Shown in pieces: positions 19,366-27,403 of a DNA stretch of 58,635 nucleotides. Numbering within the stretch: the first letter of the stretch is position 1; each line of letters starts with the position of its first letter. The stretch is from positions 1 to 58,635 of the IMG/VR virus record IMGVR_UViG_3300030380_002200; one strand, 5' to 3'. The position numbers and the translations under genes are program-made. The notes under the pieces are model-generated. The model was not told where the DNA came from and did no database searches. It saw nothing but the letters and a program-made list of their open reading frames with translations. The stretch comes from a virus.

Positions 19366-19546
19366 CGTCTACAGAGTTTCTTATTTCAGCAAGCCGCTCC
19401 ATCTGTTCATCAATCGCAGCTTTGACAGAATCAAACTCCCTGTCTACCAACCCTTCATACACCCTGTTGTTGCAGTCGTGTAGAGAAGACATCAACGTAT
19501 TGATGTGGTTTAATCTTTCTCGTTCAACTGCAGTGGGATGGGTCAT
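19355..19546 (-). CDS. Hypothetical protein, 63 aa
   Basis: Short, acidic and helical (DREFDSVKAAIDEQMERLAEIR). It overlaps the phosphoesterase start by 11 nt and the upstream gene by 4 nt, which is the main evidence that it is real. Probably a small coiled-coil protein; no family recognised. Confidence 0.5.
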   Translation of the reverse strand: MTHPTAVERERLNHINTLMSSLHDCNNRVYEGLVDREFDSVKAAIDEQMERLAEIRNSVDDEI

Positions 19547-19779
19547 ATTCTGTCTACATCCATGAGGAATAAGTCGCCTGTTGGTTTGTGAACTTTCCTA
19601 ATAGCTCTGTATATCTCTTGCGATTTCCTCTTTACTCCTCTTCTTTCTGCTGTAGTAGAGTCAGTTCCAAGAGCGCAATACATTGCAGCGTCGATACGTA
19701 ACAGCTCATCAATCTTCTTTTTATCAGTCCATGTCTTGAACTGAACAATCTTGTCGATGTCGTTGTTATTATAGTCCAT
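19543..19779 (-). CDS. Hypothetical protein, 78 aa
   Basis: Mostly helical, with a basic central segment (AERRGVKRKSQEIYRAIRKVH). It lies in the minus-strand operon with ATGA-type overlaps at both ends. No known domain recognised; the basic helix could contact nucleic acid. Confidence 0.5.
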   Translation of the reverse strand: MDYNNNDIDKIVQFKTWTDKKKIDELLRIDAAMYCALGTDSTTAERRGVKRKSQEIYRAIRKVHKPTGDLFLMDVDRI

Positions 19780-20290
19780 TAAACCAAGTGTTCAGCTTGC
19801 GCTCGACGTCTTCTTCAGCCCCCATAGGAGTTCGCTGACTAATCAACTTTACAATTCCCTGTAAACGAGTAGCTTCTGAAGTCTCCGCTTCGCGCTCAAG
19901 GCGAAACTTTTCAATTTGGGAATATAAATTACAAACCTTTTTTCTCAAAGAAAAAACTTCATTTTTTAGTTCTGACCTCTCCATTGTGTAGACAGGGTCG
20001 AAGGTGTCCATGTATACGGCCTTGGACTGTTCATACATTCTTTTTAGAAGGGCATCCTGCTTGGTGTATGCTCTGAAGTTCTTGCAATAATGACAGATTG
20101 TTGCGTGGTTTTTGCCCAAGTACCTACCTATTTCTGACTTGCCAAAACCTCTTTCCCATAGGATGTAGGAGAAAATTATGCGTGCGTTTACATACTCACG
20201 GTCTCTCCGTGGGTCGCAGATGTCGAGGTCACATACCCCCTGAACTGCATTGCGCAGGACATCAAACTCCGTTTTGGTTTCGCTGTGCAT
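19769..20290 (-). CDS. DnaA domain IV-like DNA-binding protein (first of two)
   Basis: 173 residues. Residues about 25-85 match the pattern of the DnaA C-terminal DNA-binding domain: NARIIFSYILWERGFGKSEI, then GRYLGKNHATICHYCKNF, where the GKxHxT segment stands for the DnaA-box recognition helix signature. The AAA+ ATPase domain is absent. The C-terminal half is a predicted coiled coil (SELKNEVFSLRKKVCNLYSQ). A stand-alone DnaA-like HTH with a dimerising coiled coil could recruit or antagonise host replication initiation, or act as a transcription regulator. A second such protein lies at 27567-27857. Confidence 0.6.
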   Translation of the reverse strand: MHSETKTEFDVLRNAVQGVCDLDICDPRRDREYVNARIIFSYILWERGFGKSEIGRYLGKNHATICHYCKNFRAYTKQDALLKRMYEQSKAVYMDTFDPVYTMERSELKNEVFSLRKKVCNLYSQIEKFRLEREAETSEATRLQGIVKLISQRTPMGAEEDVERKLNTWFNGL

Positions 20291-20609
20291 GATATTCGAT
20301 TGTATTGTTGTCTAAAATAAAGTCGAGATAATCGTCGCACGATATAGCCACGATGTCTAAAAGCAAGGGAAGTTCGTCCTGCTGATTGAGGTACTCAATC
20401 GAATAAAAGACAGGGTCTTCCCCACGAATGACTCCTCCTGTGATTTGACTCCAACCCTCAGCGATTGGTAGGTACTCAAGCGCAGGGAGTATGTCCTGCA
20501 ACAATTGCTTTCTACGCTTGATGGTAAACTCTGCAAGCTGTTCAACGAACCATTCTTCTATCTCGAAATGACCATTGTCAAAGACCCCTGTAAACTTCGG
20601 TAGTGCCAT
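20262..20609 (-). CDS. Hypothetical protein, 115 aa
   Basis: Acidic, largely helical (QLAEFTIKRRKQLLQDILPA, then DDYLDFILDNN near the C-terminus). It overlaps the genes on both sides by about 30 nt, which supports expression as part of the operon. No family recognised. Confidence 0.5.
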   Translation of the reverse strand: MALPKFTGVFDNGHFEIEEWFVEQLAEFTIKRRKQLLQDILPALEYLPIAEGWSQITGGVIRGEDPVFYSIEYLNQQDELPLLLDIVAISCDDYLDFILDNNTIEYHAQRNQNGV

Positions 20610-20817
20610 ATCGTTCTAATTCTTTTAGCCTGTACTCCTGAAGCCTTGACAGCTTCCCTTTAGGCGTTTTAACCTCTGAAAAGATTACATTAGAATCAGG
20701 CGGAATAGCGACAATGTCAGGTATACCGTTCTTATTCGTCTTGATTAACTTGATAACGTAGTACCCCTCTGCTTCGAGTTGCTTTATTCTTTTCGATTGT
20801 ATCTGCTGTTCCGTCAC
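20578..20817 (-). CDS. VRR-NUC domain nuclease
   Basis: 79 residues from a GTG start. GIPDIVAIPP (Asp34), VIFSEVKTPKGKLSRLQ (Glu48-x-Lys50, Gln60) is the classic single-domain VRR-NUC pattern. These small nucleases are common beside phage SF2 helicases and are thought to cut branched DNA. Here it follows the helicase gene by 28 nt. A TATCTTTG box lies 4 nt upstream of the GTG, suggesting its own leaderless transcript. Confidence 0.8.
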   Translation of the reverse strand: MTEQQIQSKRIKQLEAEGYYVIKLIKTNKNGIPDIVAIPPDSNVIFSEVKTPKGKLSRLQEYRLKELERYGTTEVYRGL

Positions 20818-20821
20818 CTAT

Positions 20822-20829
20822 CAAAGATA
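20822..20829 (-). promoter_or_regulatory. TATCTTTG -7 box, 4 nt before GTG start
   Basis: On the minus strand TATCTTTG is followed by atag and then the GTG start of the VRR-NUC gene. This is the same 4-nt spacing seen at 34441, 39719 and 55953. No TTTG is visible 20 nt upstream. Confidence 0.5.
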
Positions 20830-20845
20830 CGAAACGCATTAGCGT

Positions 20846-22327
20846 TCATTCCCTGTTCAATTTCTTGAAGTGGTTTACGGTGAAGTCCCGCTTCTTGGTG
20901 ACGGCCTTGTAGATGTCCTTCTCAATGCCACCACGAGAGAACACCCAATACACATCGGACTCAAGCCTCTCCTTCGTAGTCATCCTATCTCGTGACTGCC
21001 AATAGCTTGTCGCAGAGAAGTCTATGTTGTAGTACACCAAGGCATCAGCCTCTCGTAAGGATATACCCTCACGCCCACTTACAATCTGAAGGGCTATGTT
21101 CTTGTCCGTGCCTGTGAACTTATCGAGGTCGGTAACGAGCGTGTCCTTGAAGACACGCTTGAGTGCCTCAAGTTCTGCCTTGAACTTGTAGAAGATACCA
21201 ATCTTCTTGCCCTCGAACTTCTCCTTGATGAAGGTAGCCTTGCTCAAGTCAAGCACCGTAGCCTTACCCGACTCGAACTTGATAGTTCCTGAGTATAGCT
21301 GATGGAGCTTCATCATGAGCTTGACGGGTGTGTCGGCCAAGATGACCTCGTCCTTACCCTCCACCACCAAGTCCTTCTTGAGCCTAGTGGCAAGGCTGTA
21401 TGTCATGTCTGACATCTCCACTTGCAGTACGTGCTCTCGTGTATCGACCTTGAACCCCGCCTCCTTTTGTGAGAAGTTGATGGTGAACGGTCTCATAGCT
21501 TCGAGGATGGTATCTAATCCCTTGGAGTAGTCGTTAATCATCAGCCCGTTTATCTTCTTCTGAGTGACCCGCGCATACTTGTCGCAGAATCGGTAGAAGT
21601 TTTTGAACTCAGCAAACGGATTGTTGGGAATGCCGTACACCTGATGATACATCTGACAGTAGGACTCAGGTGTCGGTGTCCCCGACAGCAGGATAACCTT
21701 TGGGCTATAACGCTTCACTATATCCCTCACATCCTTGGCCCTCTTGCTTGGCTTGGGGAACGCTCCGATGCTGTGTGCCTCGTCAAGGATAACGATGTCC
21801 CACTTCACGTCAGGAAGTTTATGCATCGACTCGTAGTTGATAACGAACAGGGAGTATGATGGGCATAGCTTGTTGCTGTCTGCAGTGATAGAAGAGATGG
21901 CTTTCTTCTTCGTTATGAACAAGACGTTGTCCACTTTCATCTTGTCGCAGATACCGAGACTTGTCAGCGTCTTACCTGTACGTACCTCCATAGCTAAGTA
22001 TAGGAAGCCCGTGTCCTCAAGGACACGGACTCCCTTTTCAATTATAGCTTCCTGATAGTCTCGGAACTCTATCTCTGATGATTTCTTCATCTGCTCTGCA
22101 TAGTATTCAAGGCTATTAGATATGCGCTCTCGGACAAGTGGGTCAACGTTGCGGTACTTATTAACCTTCACCTTGGTCGCGGCTCGGCCACGTCCTACGG
22201 TACGCTGAACCTTTGCATTGATGACTCGGTCTAGACGTTCAACGCTACGCAACATATCCTTATCGCTGTAGTAAGGCTTGCGTGAGAACACCTCCTTGTC
22301 ACCCCACATGAAGGTGTCAGCCTTCAT
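20846..22327 (-). CDS. SF2 (SNF2/DEAH-type) DNA helicase
   Basis: 493 residues. Motif I MEVRTGKTLTSL (about 111-122), motif II ILDEAHSIGAF (about 177-187), motif III LSGTPTPES (about 213-221) and motif VI SRDRMTTKER (about 445-454) are all present in order, preceded by the Q-type segment FRDYQEAIIEKG. This is the compact helicase that phages pair with a VRR-NUC nuclease and primase for replication fork handling. It contains two palindrome copies (21141 and 22011), one directly before the Walker A loop. It overlaps the upstream HTH-DUF3310 gene by 11 nt. Confidence 0.9.
   Translation of the reverse strand: MKADTFMWGDKEVFSRKPYYSDKDMLRSVERLDRVINAKVQRTVGRGRAATKVKVNKYRNVDPLVRERISNSLEYYAEQMKKSSEIEFRDYQEAIIEKGVRVLEDTGFLYLAMEVRTGKTLTSLGICDKMKVDNVLFITKKKAISSITADSNKLCPSYSLFVINYESMHKLPDVKWDIVILDEAHSIGAFPKPSKRAKDVRDIVKRYSPKVILLSGTPTPESYCQMYHQVYGIPNNPFAEFKNFYRFCDKYARVTQKKINGLMINDYSKGLDTILEAMRPFTINFSQKEAGFKVDTREHVLQVEMSDMTYSLATRLKKDLVVEGKDEVILADTPVKLMMKLHQLYSGTIKFESGKATVLDLSKATFIKEKFEGKKIGIFYKFKAELEALKRVFKDTLVTDLDKFTGTDKNIALQIVSGREGISLREADALVYYNIDFSATSYWQSRDRMTTKERLESDVYWVFSRGGIEKDIYKAVTKKRDFTVNHFKKLNRE
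21141..21156. repeat. Dispersed 16-nt palindrome, copy 4 (inside helicase gene)
   Basis: GTGTCCTTGAAGACAC, extended by three more pairs on each side (AGC and GCT). On the coding strand it reads Arg-Val-Phe-Lys-Asp-Thr in the second RecA-like domain. Confidence 0.85.
22011..22026. repeat. Dispersed 16-nt palindrome, copy 5 (inside helicase gene)
   Basis: GTGTCCTCAAGGACAC, reading Arg-Val-Leu-Glu-Asp-Thr on the minus strand about ten residues before the Walker A motif. Confidence 0.85.
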
Positions 22328-22682
22328 TGTAGTGTGATTCTAAAATTATTTCCAAGTAGTGAATGGCCTTCTTGATGTCACTTGCTCCGCCTTTCTCCTT
22401 GTGACGAGTTACGTATTTGATTACGTTGCCTTCGAGATACCCCATATTGTTCTTCAGGATATATTCCACGGGTTCAACACCTCCTTTCTTGTAGTGCTTC
22501 TCTCCTTTGTTTTCAAGGGTCTTCATGTCCTTCTTTTTAGACTGTGGATAGTTGTTTACGATGTTCCATACTGTTCCGTATGTAAGGCCGAGGCGGGAAG
22601 CGATGTCGCGAATAGATACACCTCGCGCCTTAAGCCTGCGCACTGCGGTGTTGCGCTCCTCTTTCATTAGATTTTTTTTCAT
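22317..22682 (-). CDS. HTH-DUF3310 fusion protein
   Basis: 121 residues. Residues about 8-45 form a helix-turn-helix of the resolvase/Hin type (RRLKARGVSIRDIASRLGLT, then YGTVWNIVNN). Residues 63-121 match DUF3310 (HYKKGGVEPVEYILKNN, then GNVIKYVTRHKEKGG and DIKKAIHYLEIIL), a small phage domain often annotated nucleotide-kinase-like without biochemical proof. The fusion is uncommon in my experience; DUF3310 is usually stand-alone. It lies between the primase and helicase genes and may regulate them or sense a nucleotide. Confidence 0.75.
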   Translation of the reverse strand: MKKNLMKEERNTAVRRLKARGVSIRDIASRLGLTYGTVWNIVNNYPQSKKKDMKTLENKGEKHYKKGGVEPVEYILKNNMGYLEGNVIKYVTRHKEKGGASDIKKAIHYLEIILESHYNEG

Positions 22683-22687
22683 GATGA

Positions 22688-25102
22688 TTAAATTAAACGG
22701 GTTTGAACTTCTACTTCATGCTTGTTTCGTATTCTGAGCCAACGACCTGATGGGTCACGCCCCTCTTCAGGAGACACGCCCGTTGTGAATACGGCATAAG
22801 CTGTAAGCCACTTGTAAAATCGAGTACGGCTTATAGTCATTTTGGCTTTGGGAGCATAGTCAGGATACTCCTGTATGAACTCAAAGTATAGGTCTTGCTT
22901 CATCAACTTCACACCTATCTCAAGATGTGTGTTCTTGGGTGTGCCGTCAATTAGTCCGCACCATTCGATGAAGTCGTGGCTTGTTTCTGCTGAAAGCTGA
23001 CGCACCTGCAGGTTGACGAACGTGGACTTGACCAACCCTGTCTTGAGGTATCCCTGCAAGCAAGCGACCATGTAGTTGTCGAACAAGCACCAATCCTCGT
23101 CGTTCCAATCGGCAAAGAAGTGCTTGCCAAACTCATCGAGAGGAGTGCGGTTCTTGTTGTAGTGCTGATGCAGTTCCACCTCCCACTTGCGTCGGGCGAA
23201 CGAGTTACCCGTACCCTTGATGGCGTAGTTGGTGGTGATGGCAATCTTCGGTGACTTGCTGAACGGAATCTTGATGGCATCCTTGTTCTTCTTCTCCAAC
23301 GTCAGACCCTCGGTCACCACGCTGAAGAGCCTCTCGAAGTCAAAGTTCTTCTTCACATCATCGAAGCACAGCACCTGCGTGTCTGCACTTACGGTCTGAT
23401 ATGGGAAGGACTTCTCGAATGCAAACGCCTTGCCGTCGATAACTACGAGTTTCTTCATCTGACTGAGCGCGTTCATAAACAAGCCCTTGCCTGTTCCGCC
23501 TTCAGGGTTGTCGCTAATGACCTCGTCGTTGAGAATGACAGCGGGGCAGTACGACAGGTTCTTGTATCCATGCATTAGGAATCCAATCGTGGACTCCATC
23601 GTGGCGATACGCATATCGTTGTCGCCGCAGATGCGGGAGATGAACTGACCGTAGACGCACCCTTGGTATTCACATTCCATGAACTTGCGGTCAATGACGT
23701 GGTCTTTCCAAACGTATCCACCGAGGTCGAGATAGTCAATGGTCTCTACTGCATCCTTGGTGATTTTAACAGCACAGTTTCTGTAGTACAGGTATGATGT
23801 GTCCTTGGTATCCTCAATGAAGTAGATGTCAATGGTGGAAAGCAGAGACAGGAACTCCTCGCGGAAGAACCTGACATTGTCAGCGAAGTAGTTGTACACG
23901 CTGATGTCGTCGAGTTCAATGAGGTGGCTCAGGATGAAGTCCTTGATTTCTTTCTCCGACGTGTGGTCAATAAGATTATTGGTGACCTTAACGAAGATGT
24001 AGTTTCGCCCACCTTCGGGGCAATACTTGTAGAAGCCGTTGTCCTCCAAGAACTGCTTGAACAGGATGTGTACGATTTTGATTGTACCCTTCTCGTTCTT
24101 CTCCCAAAACGTCTGCATTGAGTTCTCCTCCTCGACCCTGTTGAGGACAGCCTCGATGGTCTCGCTATCAAGTGCAGACTCTTCGAGTTGATAGCGTATT
24201 TCTTTTTTTGACACACCGCGTTTCATCTTTGTGCGGATGGTGTTCACCCTGTCCTCGTCCTCGTAATACTTCGTGCCGAAGTTCTGCGTGTGTTCGTATG
24301 CCGAATCAATCGTTCGCTGAATCTCACTTTCAGGAAAGTCCTGCGTAGCGTAGTTGTTCAGTACGTAGGACGCAAGGCTCTTGTTGATGCCGTAGTCGTT
24401 AAGGGCCATAGCAAGAACGAACGTGTTCTGATTACGCTGTCCCTCGACCATCGGATACTTCTTCGTCCACCACTTGATAAGGATATCCACCACCTTGTTC
24501 TCGTCGGTGATAGGAATGGTTGGTGGGTCACGACGCGATACTAGTTCGCGATACTCAGGCTCGTCAATCTTATCCCACAGCGATGCATTCTTGTTGACGT
24601 ACAGCACAGGGTCGAATGACTCGTAGCATACACGGCTCAAGTTCTTGCACGTCTTATCGAAGTGCGGGCTGTCGAAGTGCTTCTGAAGTGCGTTGAAGTA
24701 GTTGACGTGGTTGTCAGGGTCAGCAGGTACGCGAACCAAAACCTTCAAGCCATTGCCTGACGGACTGACGAACGCGGCATATACGTATGGGTCTTTGGTG
24801 AGGTTCTCCTTATGGCTGATGAGTTCCTTCTTCTTATCATACCCATCGAAGTCCAAGCAGATAAGTCCGCTGTGTTCGACGAGTGACTTGTCGTTTCGCT
24901 TGTTGAATGTTCCGCTGAAGCAGATAGCGGGTAGACCCTTCTTAAGTTCATTGCGCTCTGTCTTATTGCGCTCTGCCCTGATTCGTTTGACAAGGTCTTT
25001 GGTTGCTCCCTCCTTGATTCTTTGTAGGACTACATCGACGGGGCGATGGAAGGGAGTGGCAGTCTCTACGATATTCCTAAAGAGTGTGACGGTTGATGCC
25101 AT
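22688..25102 (-). CDS. Primase-helicase with VirE/BT4734-like N-terminus
   Basis: 804 residues. Residues about 15-175 resemble the BT4734/VirE N-terminal prim-pol-like domain: GLICLDFDGYD, SPSGNGLKVLVRVP and KNLSRVCYESFDP. A linker with helical insert follows (about 200-310). Residues about 480-680 form a P-loop helicase core of the phage primase-associated (DUF5906/SF3-like) type, with Walker A NPEGGTGKGLF near 530, Walker B VLCFDDV near 577 and a sensor strand IAITTNY. The C-terminus looks like a winged helix. It would unwind and prime the phage origin. The upstream space carries a TGTCGATA repeat shared with the groEL control region, and a terminator separates it from the SSB-like gene. 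Confidence 0.85.
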   Translation of the reverse strand: MASTVTLFRNIVETATPFHRPVDVVLQRIKEGATKDLVKRIRAERNKTERNELKKGLPAICFSGTFNKRNDKSLVEHSGLICLDFDGYDKKKELISHKENLTKDPYVYAAFVSPSGNGLKVLVRVPADPDNHVNYFNALQKHFDSPHFDKTCKNLSRVCYESFDPVLYVNKNASLWDKIDEPEYRELVSRRDPPTIPITDENKVVDILIKWWTKKYPMVEGQRNQNTFVLAMALNDYGINKSLASYVLNNYATQDFPESEIQRTIDSAYEHTQNFGTKYYEDEDRVNTIRTKMKRGVSKKEIRYQLEESALDSETIEAVLNRVEEENSMQTFWEKNEKGTIKIVHILFKQFLEDNGFYKYCPEGGRNYIFVKVTNNLIDHTSEKEIKDFILSHLIELDDISVYNYFADNVRFFREEFLSLLSTIDIYFIEDTKDTSYLYYRNCAVKITKDAVETIDYLDLGGYVWKDHVIDRKFMECEYQGCVYGQFISRICGDNDMRIATMESTIGFLMHGYKNLSYCPAVILNDEVISDNPEGGTGKGLFMNALSQMKKLVVIDGKAFAFEKSFPYQTVSADTQVLCFDDVKKNFDFERLFSVVTEGLTLEKKNKDAIKIPFSKSPKIAITTNYAIKGTGNSFARRKWEVELHQHYNKNRTPLDEFGKHFFADWNDEDWCLFDNYMVACLQGYLKTGLVKSTFVNLQVRQLSAETSHDFIEWCGLIDGTPKNTHLEIGVKLMKQDLYFEFIQEYPDYAPKAKMTISRTRFYKWLTAYAVFTTGVSPEEGRDPSGRWLRIRNKHEVEVQTRLI

Positions 25103-25147
25103 AGCTGTGCTGAATTTGTGCTGATTAAAGTATTCACTATCAATGAG

Positions 25148-25239
25148 ATGTCGATAATGTCGATTTTTTTCTCCGAGTACAAGAGAAAATAAAAGTAGAT
25201 TGGAGAGTAGTAGTAGTTAATGACGAAACTATATCGGCA
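25148..25239. promoter_or_regulatory. TGTCGATA repeat site upstream of the primase gene
   Basis: ATGTCGATAATGTCGA at 25148-25163 holds two TGTCGAT units 10 nt apart. An inverted relative, TATCGGCA, lies at 25232-25239. The same 16-mer with one change (ATGTCGATAATGCCGA) occurs at 34948-34963 near tRNA-Arg and groEL, and nowhere else that I found. An AGTAGTAGTAGT run near 25206-25217 mirrors the TAC run at 35000. Candidate operator or initiator-binding site. The intergenic stretch is 195 nt and otherwise AT-rich. Confidence 0.45.
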
Positions 25240-25250
25240 TTTTTTGGGGC

Positions 25251-25279
25251 AAAAAAAGGGGAGACCGAAGCCTCCCCTT
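25251..25279 (-). terminator. Rho-independent terminator after SSB-like gene
   Basis: On the minus strand AAGGGGAG, an 8-nt loop, CTCCCCTT and then a run of T. It begins about 20 nt after the SSB-like stop codon and would end the recombination operon before the primase gene. Confidence 0.8.
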
Positions 25280-25297
25280 CCTACTCAACACAAATGG

Positions 25298-25597
25298 TTA
25301 GAAAGGCAAATCTTCTGCAGGGGACTCTACTTCCTGCGGTTTGCTTTTCGCCACAGTTTTCTTTGGGGTGTCGCCTTGTGGCTGAGGCTCCCATGTATCC
25401 AACTCGGTGTAGGGCTTGCCTGATTCCTTACCGATTTTCATTTCTACGTTGACCCAACCTTTCTTTTCGTACTTGGTCAGGAACTTGATGAACTCCTCCA
25501 CCTTAAAGGAGAGTTTTCCGATGACCCAATCAGGGTCGGTGTCTTTCTTCTTGAGGATGAGACCGTCAGGGTAGATAGCTTCTTTTTTATTAGACAT
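25298..25597 (-). CDS. Small SSB-like protein with acidic -EDLPF tail
   Basis: 99 residues. A compact N-terminal region (about 1-65) with beta-type segments (WVIGKLSFKVEEFIKFL, WVNVEMKIGKESGKPY) is followed by a low-complexity linker (about 70-92) and the C-terminal end AEDLPF. An acidic tail ending in Leu/Ile-Pro-Phe is the hallmark of bacterial SSB, used to recruit replication partners. The location beside an exonuclease and an annealing protein supports ssDNA binding. The N-terminal part does not clearly match the standard SSB OB-fold and is shorter, so this may be a divergent or convergent type. Confidence 0.55.
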   Translation of the reverse strand: MSNKKEAIYPDGLILKKKDTDPDWVIGKLSFKVEEFIKFLTKYEKKGWVNVEMKIGKESGKPYTELDTWEPQPQGDTPKKTVAKSKPQEVESPAEDLPF

Positions 25598-25616
25598 GAT
25601 TTGAGTATTGATTAAA

Positions 25617-25646
25617 CAAATATACGAAACTTTCTACAGTTTCAAA
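25617..25646 (-). promoter_or_regulatory. Bacteroidota-type promoter for SSB-like gene
   Basis: On the minus strand TATATTTG (25624-25617) with TTTG 18 nt upstream (25646-25643). It lies 19 nt before the ATG at 25597; the -33 end overlaps the stop of the exonuclease gene. Confidence 0.6.
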
Positions 25647-26373
25647 GGATTTCGTGAATAAAATATGCGTCGAGACTTTCACTTGGGTTGTCCCCGAAGA
25701 ACTTACGGTACTGCTCGACGGCTTTGCGAACCTTAGCCTCGCCTCCTTCGATGAAGGTTGATGAGGTCTCGAACACACCGATGGTTCCTGTTCCCTTCTC
25801 AACTACATAGAACACGAGAGGTCGGCCAAACATGTTCGAGTAGATGTACGCTTGGCTGTCGTAGTTATACTTCTTTGCGCTCCAACGAAAGTCAGCAATG
25901 TTTGATGTGGTCTTCAGGTCGATGACCATCTCAGGGTGGATGATGTCTGCCTTACCCTTCCACATCTCACCTGCTATCTCCATGACGGCAGGGACTTCGT
26001 ACTCGCATTCGTCGTGACGGATGTCGTCGAACAAGTCCATGTTGCCGAGCATATTTCTGACACAATCTTGAATCTCGTCGCGCTCTTTCTCAAGCAGGGC
26101 GAACGGGAGTTCGTTCTCCAAGCAGTAGTCCTTGTATGCCTTGGTGCTTCGCGACCCTACAGGTACGAAGTCCCACACCTTTGCCTTCTCAGGTTCGAGG
26201 ATAAGCTGATGGAAGTACCTACCCTTTGCGAACGCAGGGTTGTCGGGTTGCTTCTTCTTGAAGTCCCGTGGGTTCTTCAACAGTGCACCTATGTCGGAGT
26301 TGGACAGGTACTGCTGTCCAAACTCCCCATAGTAATGCTCGTCGTCGCGTAGCTTTTCAATAGCTTCGCTCAT
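25642..26373 (-). CDS. PD-(D/E)XK exonuclease (RecE/DUF3799-like)
   Basis: 243 residues. YLSNSDIGALLKNPRDFK (22-39) is the typical N-terminus of phage RecE/YqaJ-like exonucleases. GKADII (Asp143), VIDLKTT (Asp152, Lys154) and YDSQAYIYS (171-179) give the nuclease core. It would digest dsDNA ends to make single strands for the annealing protein encoded next to it, with which it shares an ATGA overlap. A phage-coded RecE/RecT-style pair is expected for replication by recombination and for concatemer formation. Confidence 0.8.
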   Translation of the reverse strand: MSEAIEKLRDDEHYYGEFGQQYLSNSDIGALLKNPRDFKKKQPDNPAFAKGRYFHQLILEPEKAKVWDFVPVGSRSTKAYKDYCLENELPFALLEKERDEIQDCVRNMLGNMDLFDDIRHDECEYEVPAVMEIAGEMWKGKADIIHPEMVIDLKTTSNIADFRWSAKKYNYDSQAYIYSNMFGRPLVFYVVEKGTGTIGVFETSSTFIEGGEAKVRKAVEQYRKFFGDNPSESLDAYFIHEIL

Positions 26374-26996
26374 GCCTTTTCCATTTCAGCGGTCAATCCC
26401 TTCTTGACTGACGCAGTCACCTTGTACTTGCGCTCTGCCATAGACAGGATGTCTTCGATGGTCTTGTCCTTGTTCTCCTTGATAAAAGCTACAATCTTCT
26501 TGTAGTTCTCATCGTTCACCTTGAGTGTCTTTAAGGACACGGGTTCAGGCTTGGACTCAGGAAGGTCTTCACCTGCATAGATGTAGTGGCCGAGTCCAAA
26601 CATTGCAAGGTTCTTGGTCAGGCAACGCATGATGGTCTTGTTGATGTCGAACATCGTTGCCTTGTTGACCTGCTTCTCTCCGTATCGAGTAGAGAATGTA
26701 TACGGTGCATCCATCATGGCGTTGTTCGCTCCGTCCATCACAGGCAACCACATCTCAAGCGTCTCACCGTCGATGGTTACGTTGGTCATGGTCATGTAGC
26801 CAAGTGCGGGGTCGAAGAACCAAGGCTTGTCAGTTTGCGGGTCGCGCAACACCTCATAGGATGCATCAGGATATTGCTTCTTGACTTCGGCCCAAGCCCA
26901 AGCCCATGAGAGGTATTTAAGGTTGCTTTTCTTTTCAACCTTGTCATTGACGTTGATTGCGCTCAACGTTTCGAATACAGATTTTTTCTGTGCCAT
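26370..26996 (-). CDS. Single-strand annealing protein (DUF1071/Sak3-like)
   Basis: 208 residues. KSNLKYLSWAWAWAEVKKQYPDA-type N-terminus (residues about 22-45), the central PYTFSTRYGEKQVNKA and MRCLTKNLAMFGLG match the DUF1071 family, linked to phage Sak3-type annealing proteins. The order nuclease, annealing protein and SSB-like protein in one operon strongly supports a recombination role. A palindrome copy falls in the linker to the C-terminal domain (read as Pro-Val-Ser-Leu-Lys-Thr). A promoter-like site inside the upstream gene (27158-27188) may drive it. Confidence 0.75.
   Translation of the reverse strand: MAQKKSVFETLSAINVNDKVEKKSNLKYLSWAWAWAEVKKQYPDASYEVLRDPQTDKPWFFDPALGYMTMTNVTIDGETLEMWLPVMDGANNAMMDAPYTFSTRYGEKQVNKATMFDINKTIMRCLTKNLAMFGLGHYIYAGEDLPESKPEPVSLKTLKVNDENYKKIVAFIKENKDKTIEDILSMAERKYKVTASVKKGLTAEMEKA
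26525..26540. repeat. Dispersed 16-nt palindrome, copy 6 (inside annealing-protein gene)
   Basis: GTGTCTTTAAGGACAC, the most divergent centre (TTAA), in the interdomain linker of the annealing protein. Confidence 0.8.
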
Positions 26997-26998
26997 TG

Positions 26999-27403
26999 TT
27001 ATTGAATTGATTTGAGTAAAAGATTCACTTTGTTGTATCGTGTAAGGACTCGGTCACGTTTGCCTTGAAGGGATTTGAGAGTCGCGTGGTTGTTGGTGCT
27101 GTTCACCTCCTTCCTGATTGACCTCTCGATTGACTCAAGTTTTATACGATTGTTAGACAAATATACGACATAGATGCCGTACTTCCAACCCTTGCTGTAA
27201 AAAATATGCTCCTCCGCAGGAGATAGTTTCACATAGTGGCTTCCGCCCTGCGTGGTGTTGAAGAACTCAACCTCACCCGTTGCGTTGTCACGAGTAATTT
27301 TTGTGCCGTAAGAGATACGTCCTTCGTATCCCTTGCCGTCAATGTTACTCGCATACTTATCGTCAAGTGCCTGTTCAAACACTTGGTCTGATGTGTAGGT
27401 CAT
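26999..27403 (-). CDS. Hypothetical protein, 134 aa
   Basis: Start chosen at the ATG at 27403 (MTYTSDQVFEQALDDKYA), because it forms an ATGA overlap with the newly recognised 56-aa gene upstream. A longer frame to 27487 would run into that gene. The N-terminal half is beta-type (GYEGRISYGTKI), the C-terminal half a basic coiled coil (ESIERSIRKEVNSTNN). Function unknown. Confidence 0.55.
   Translation of the reverse strand: MTYTSDQVFEQALDDKYASNIDGKGYEGRISYGTKITRDNATGEVEFFNTTQGGSHYVKLSPAEEHIFYSKGWKYGIYVVYLSNNRIKLESIERSIRKEVNSTNNHATLKSLQGKRDRVLTRYNKVNLLLKSIQ
27158..27188 (-). promoter_or_regulatory. Internal promoter inside the 134-aa gene
   Basis: Minus-strand TATATTTG (27165-27158) with TTG exactly 20 nt upstream (27188-27186), the same spacing as at 28587, 30670 and 31773. 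It lies within a coding region and points at the annealing-protein and exonuclease genes, so it may allow these two to be expressed separately. Confidence 0.45.
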
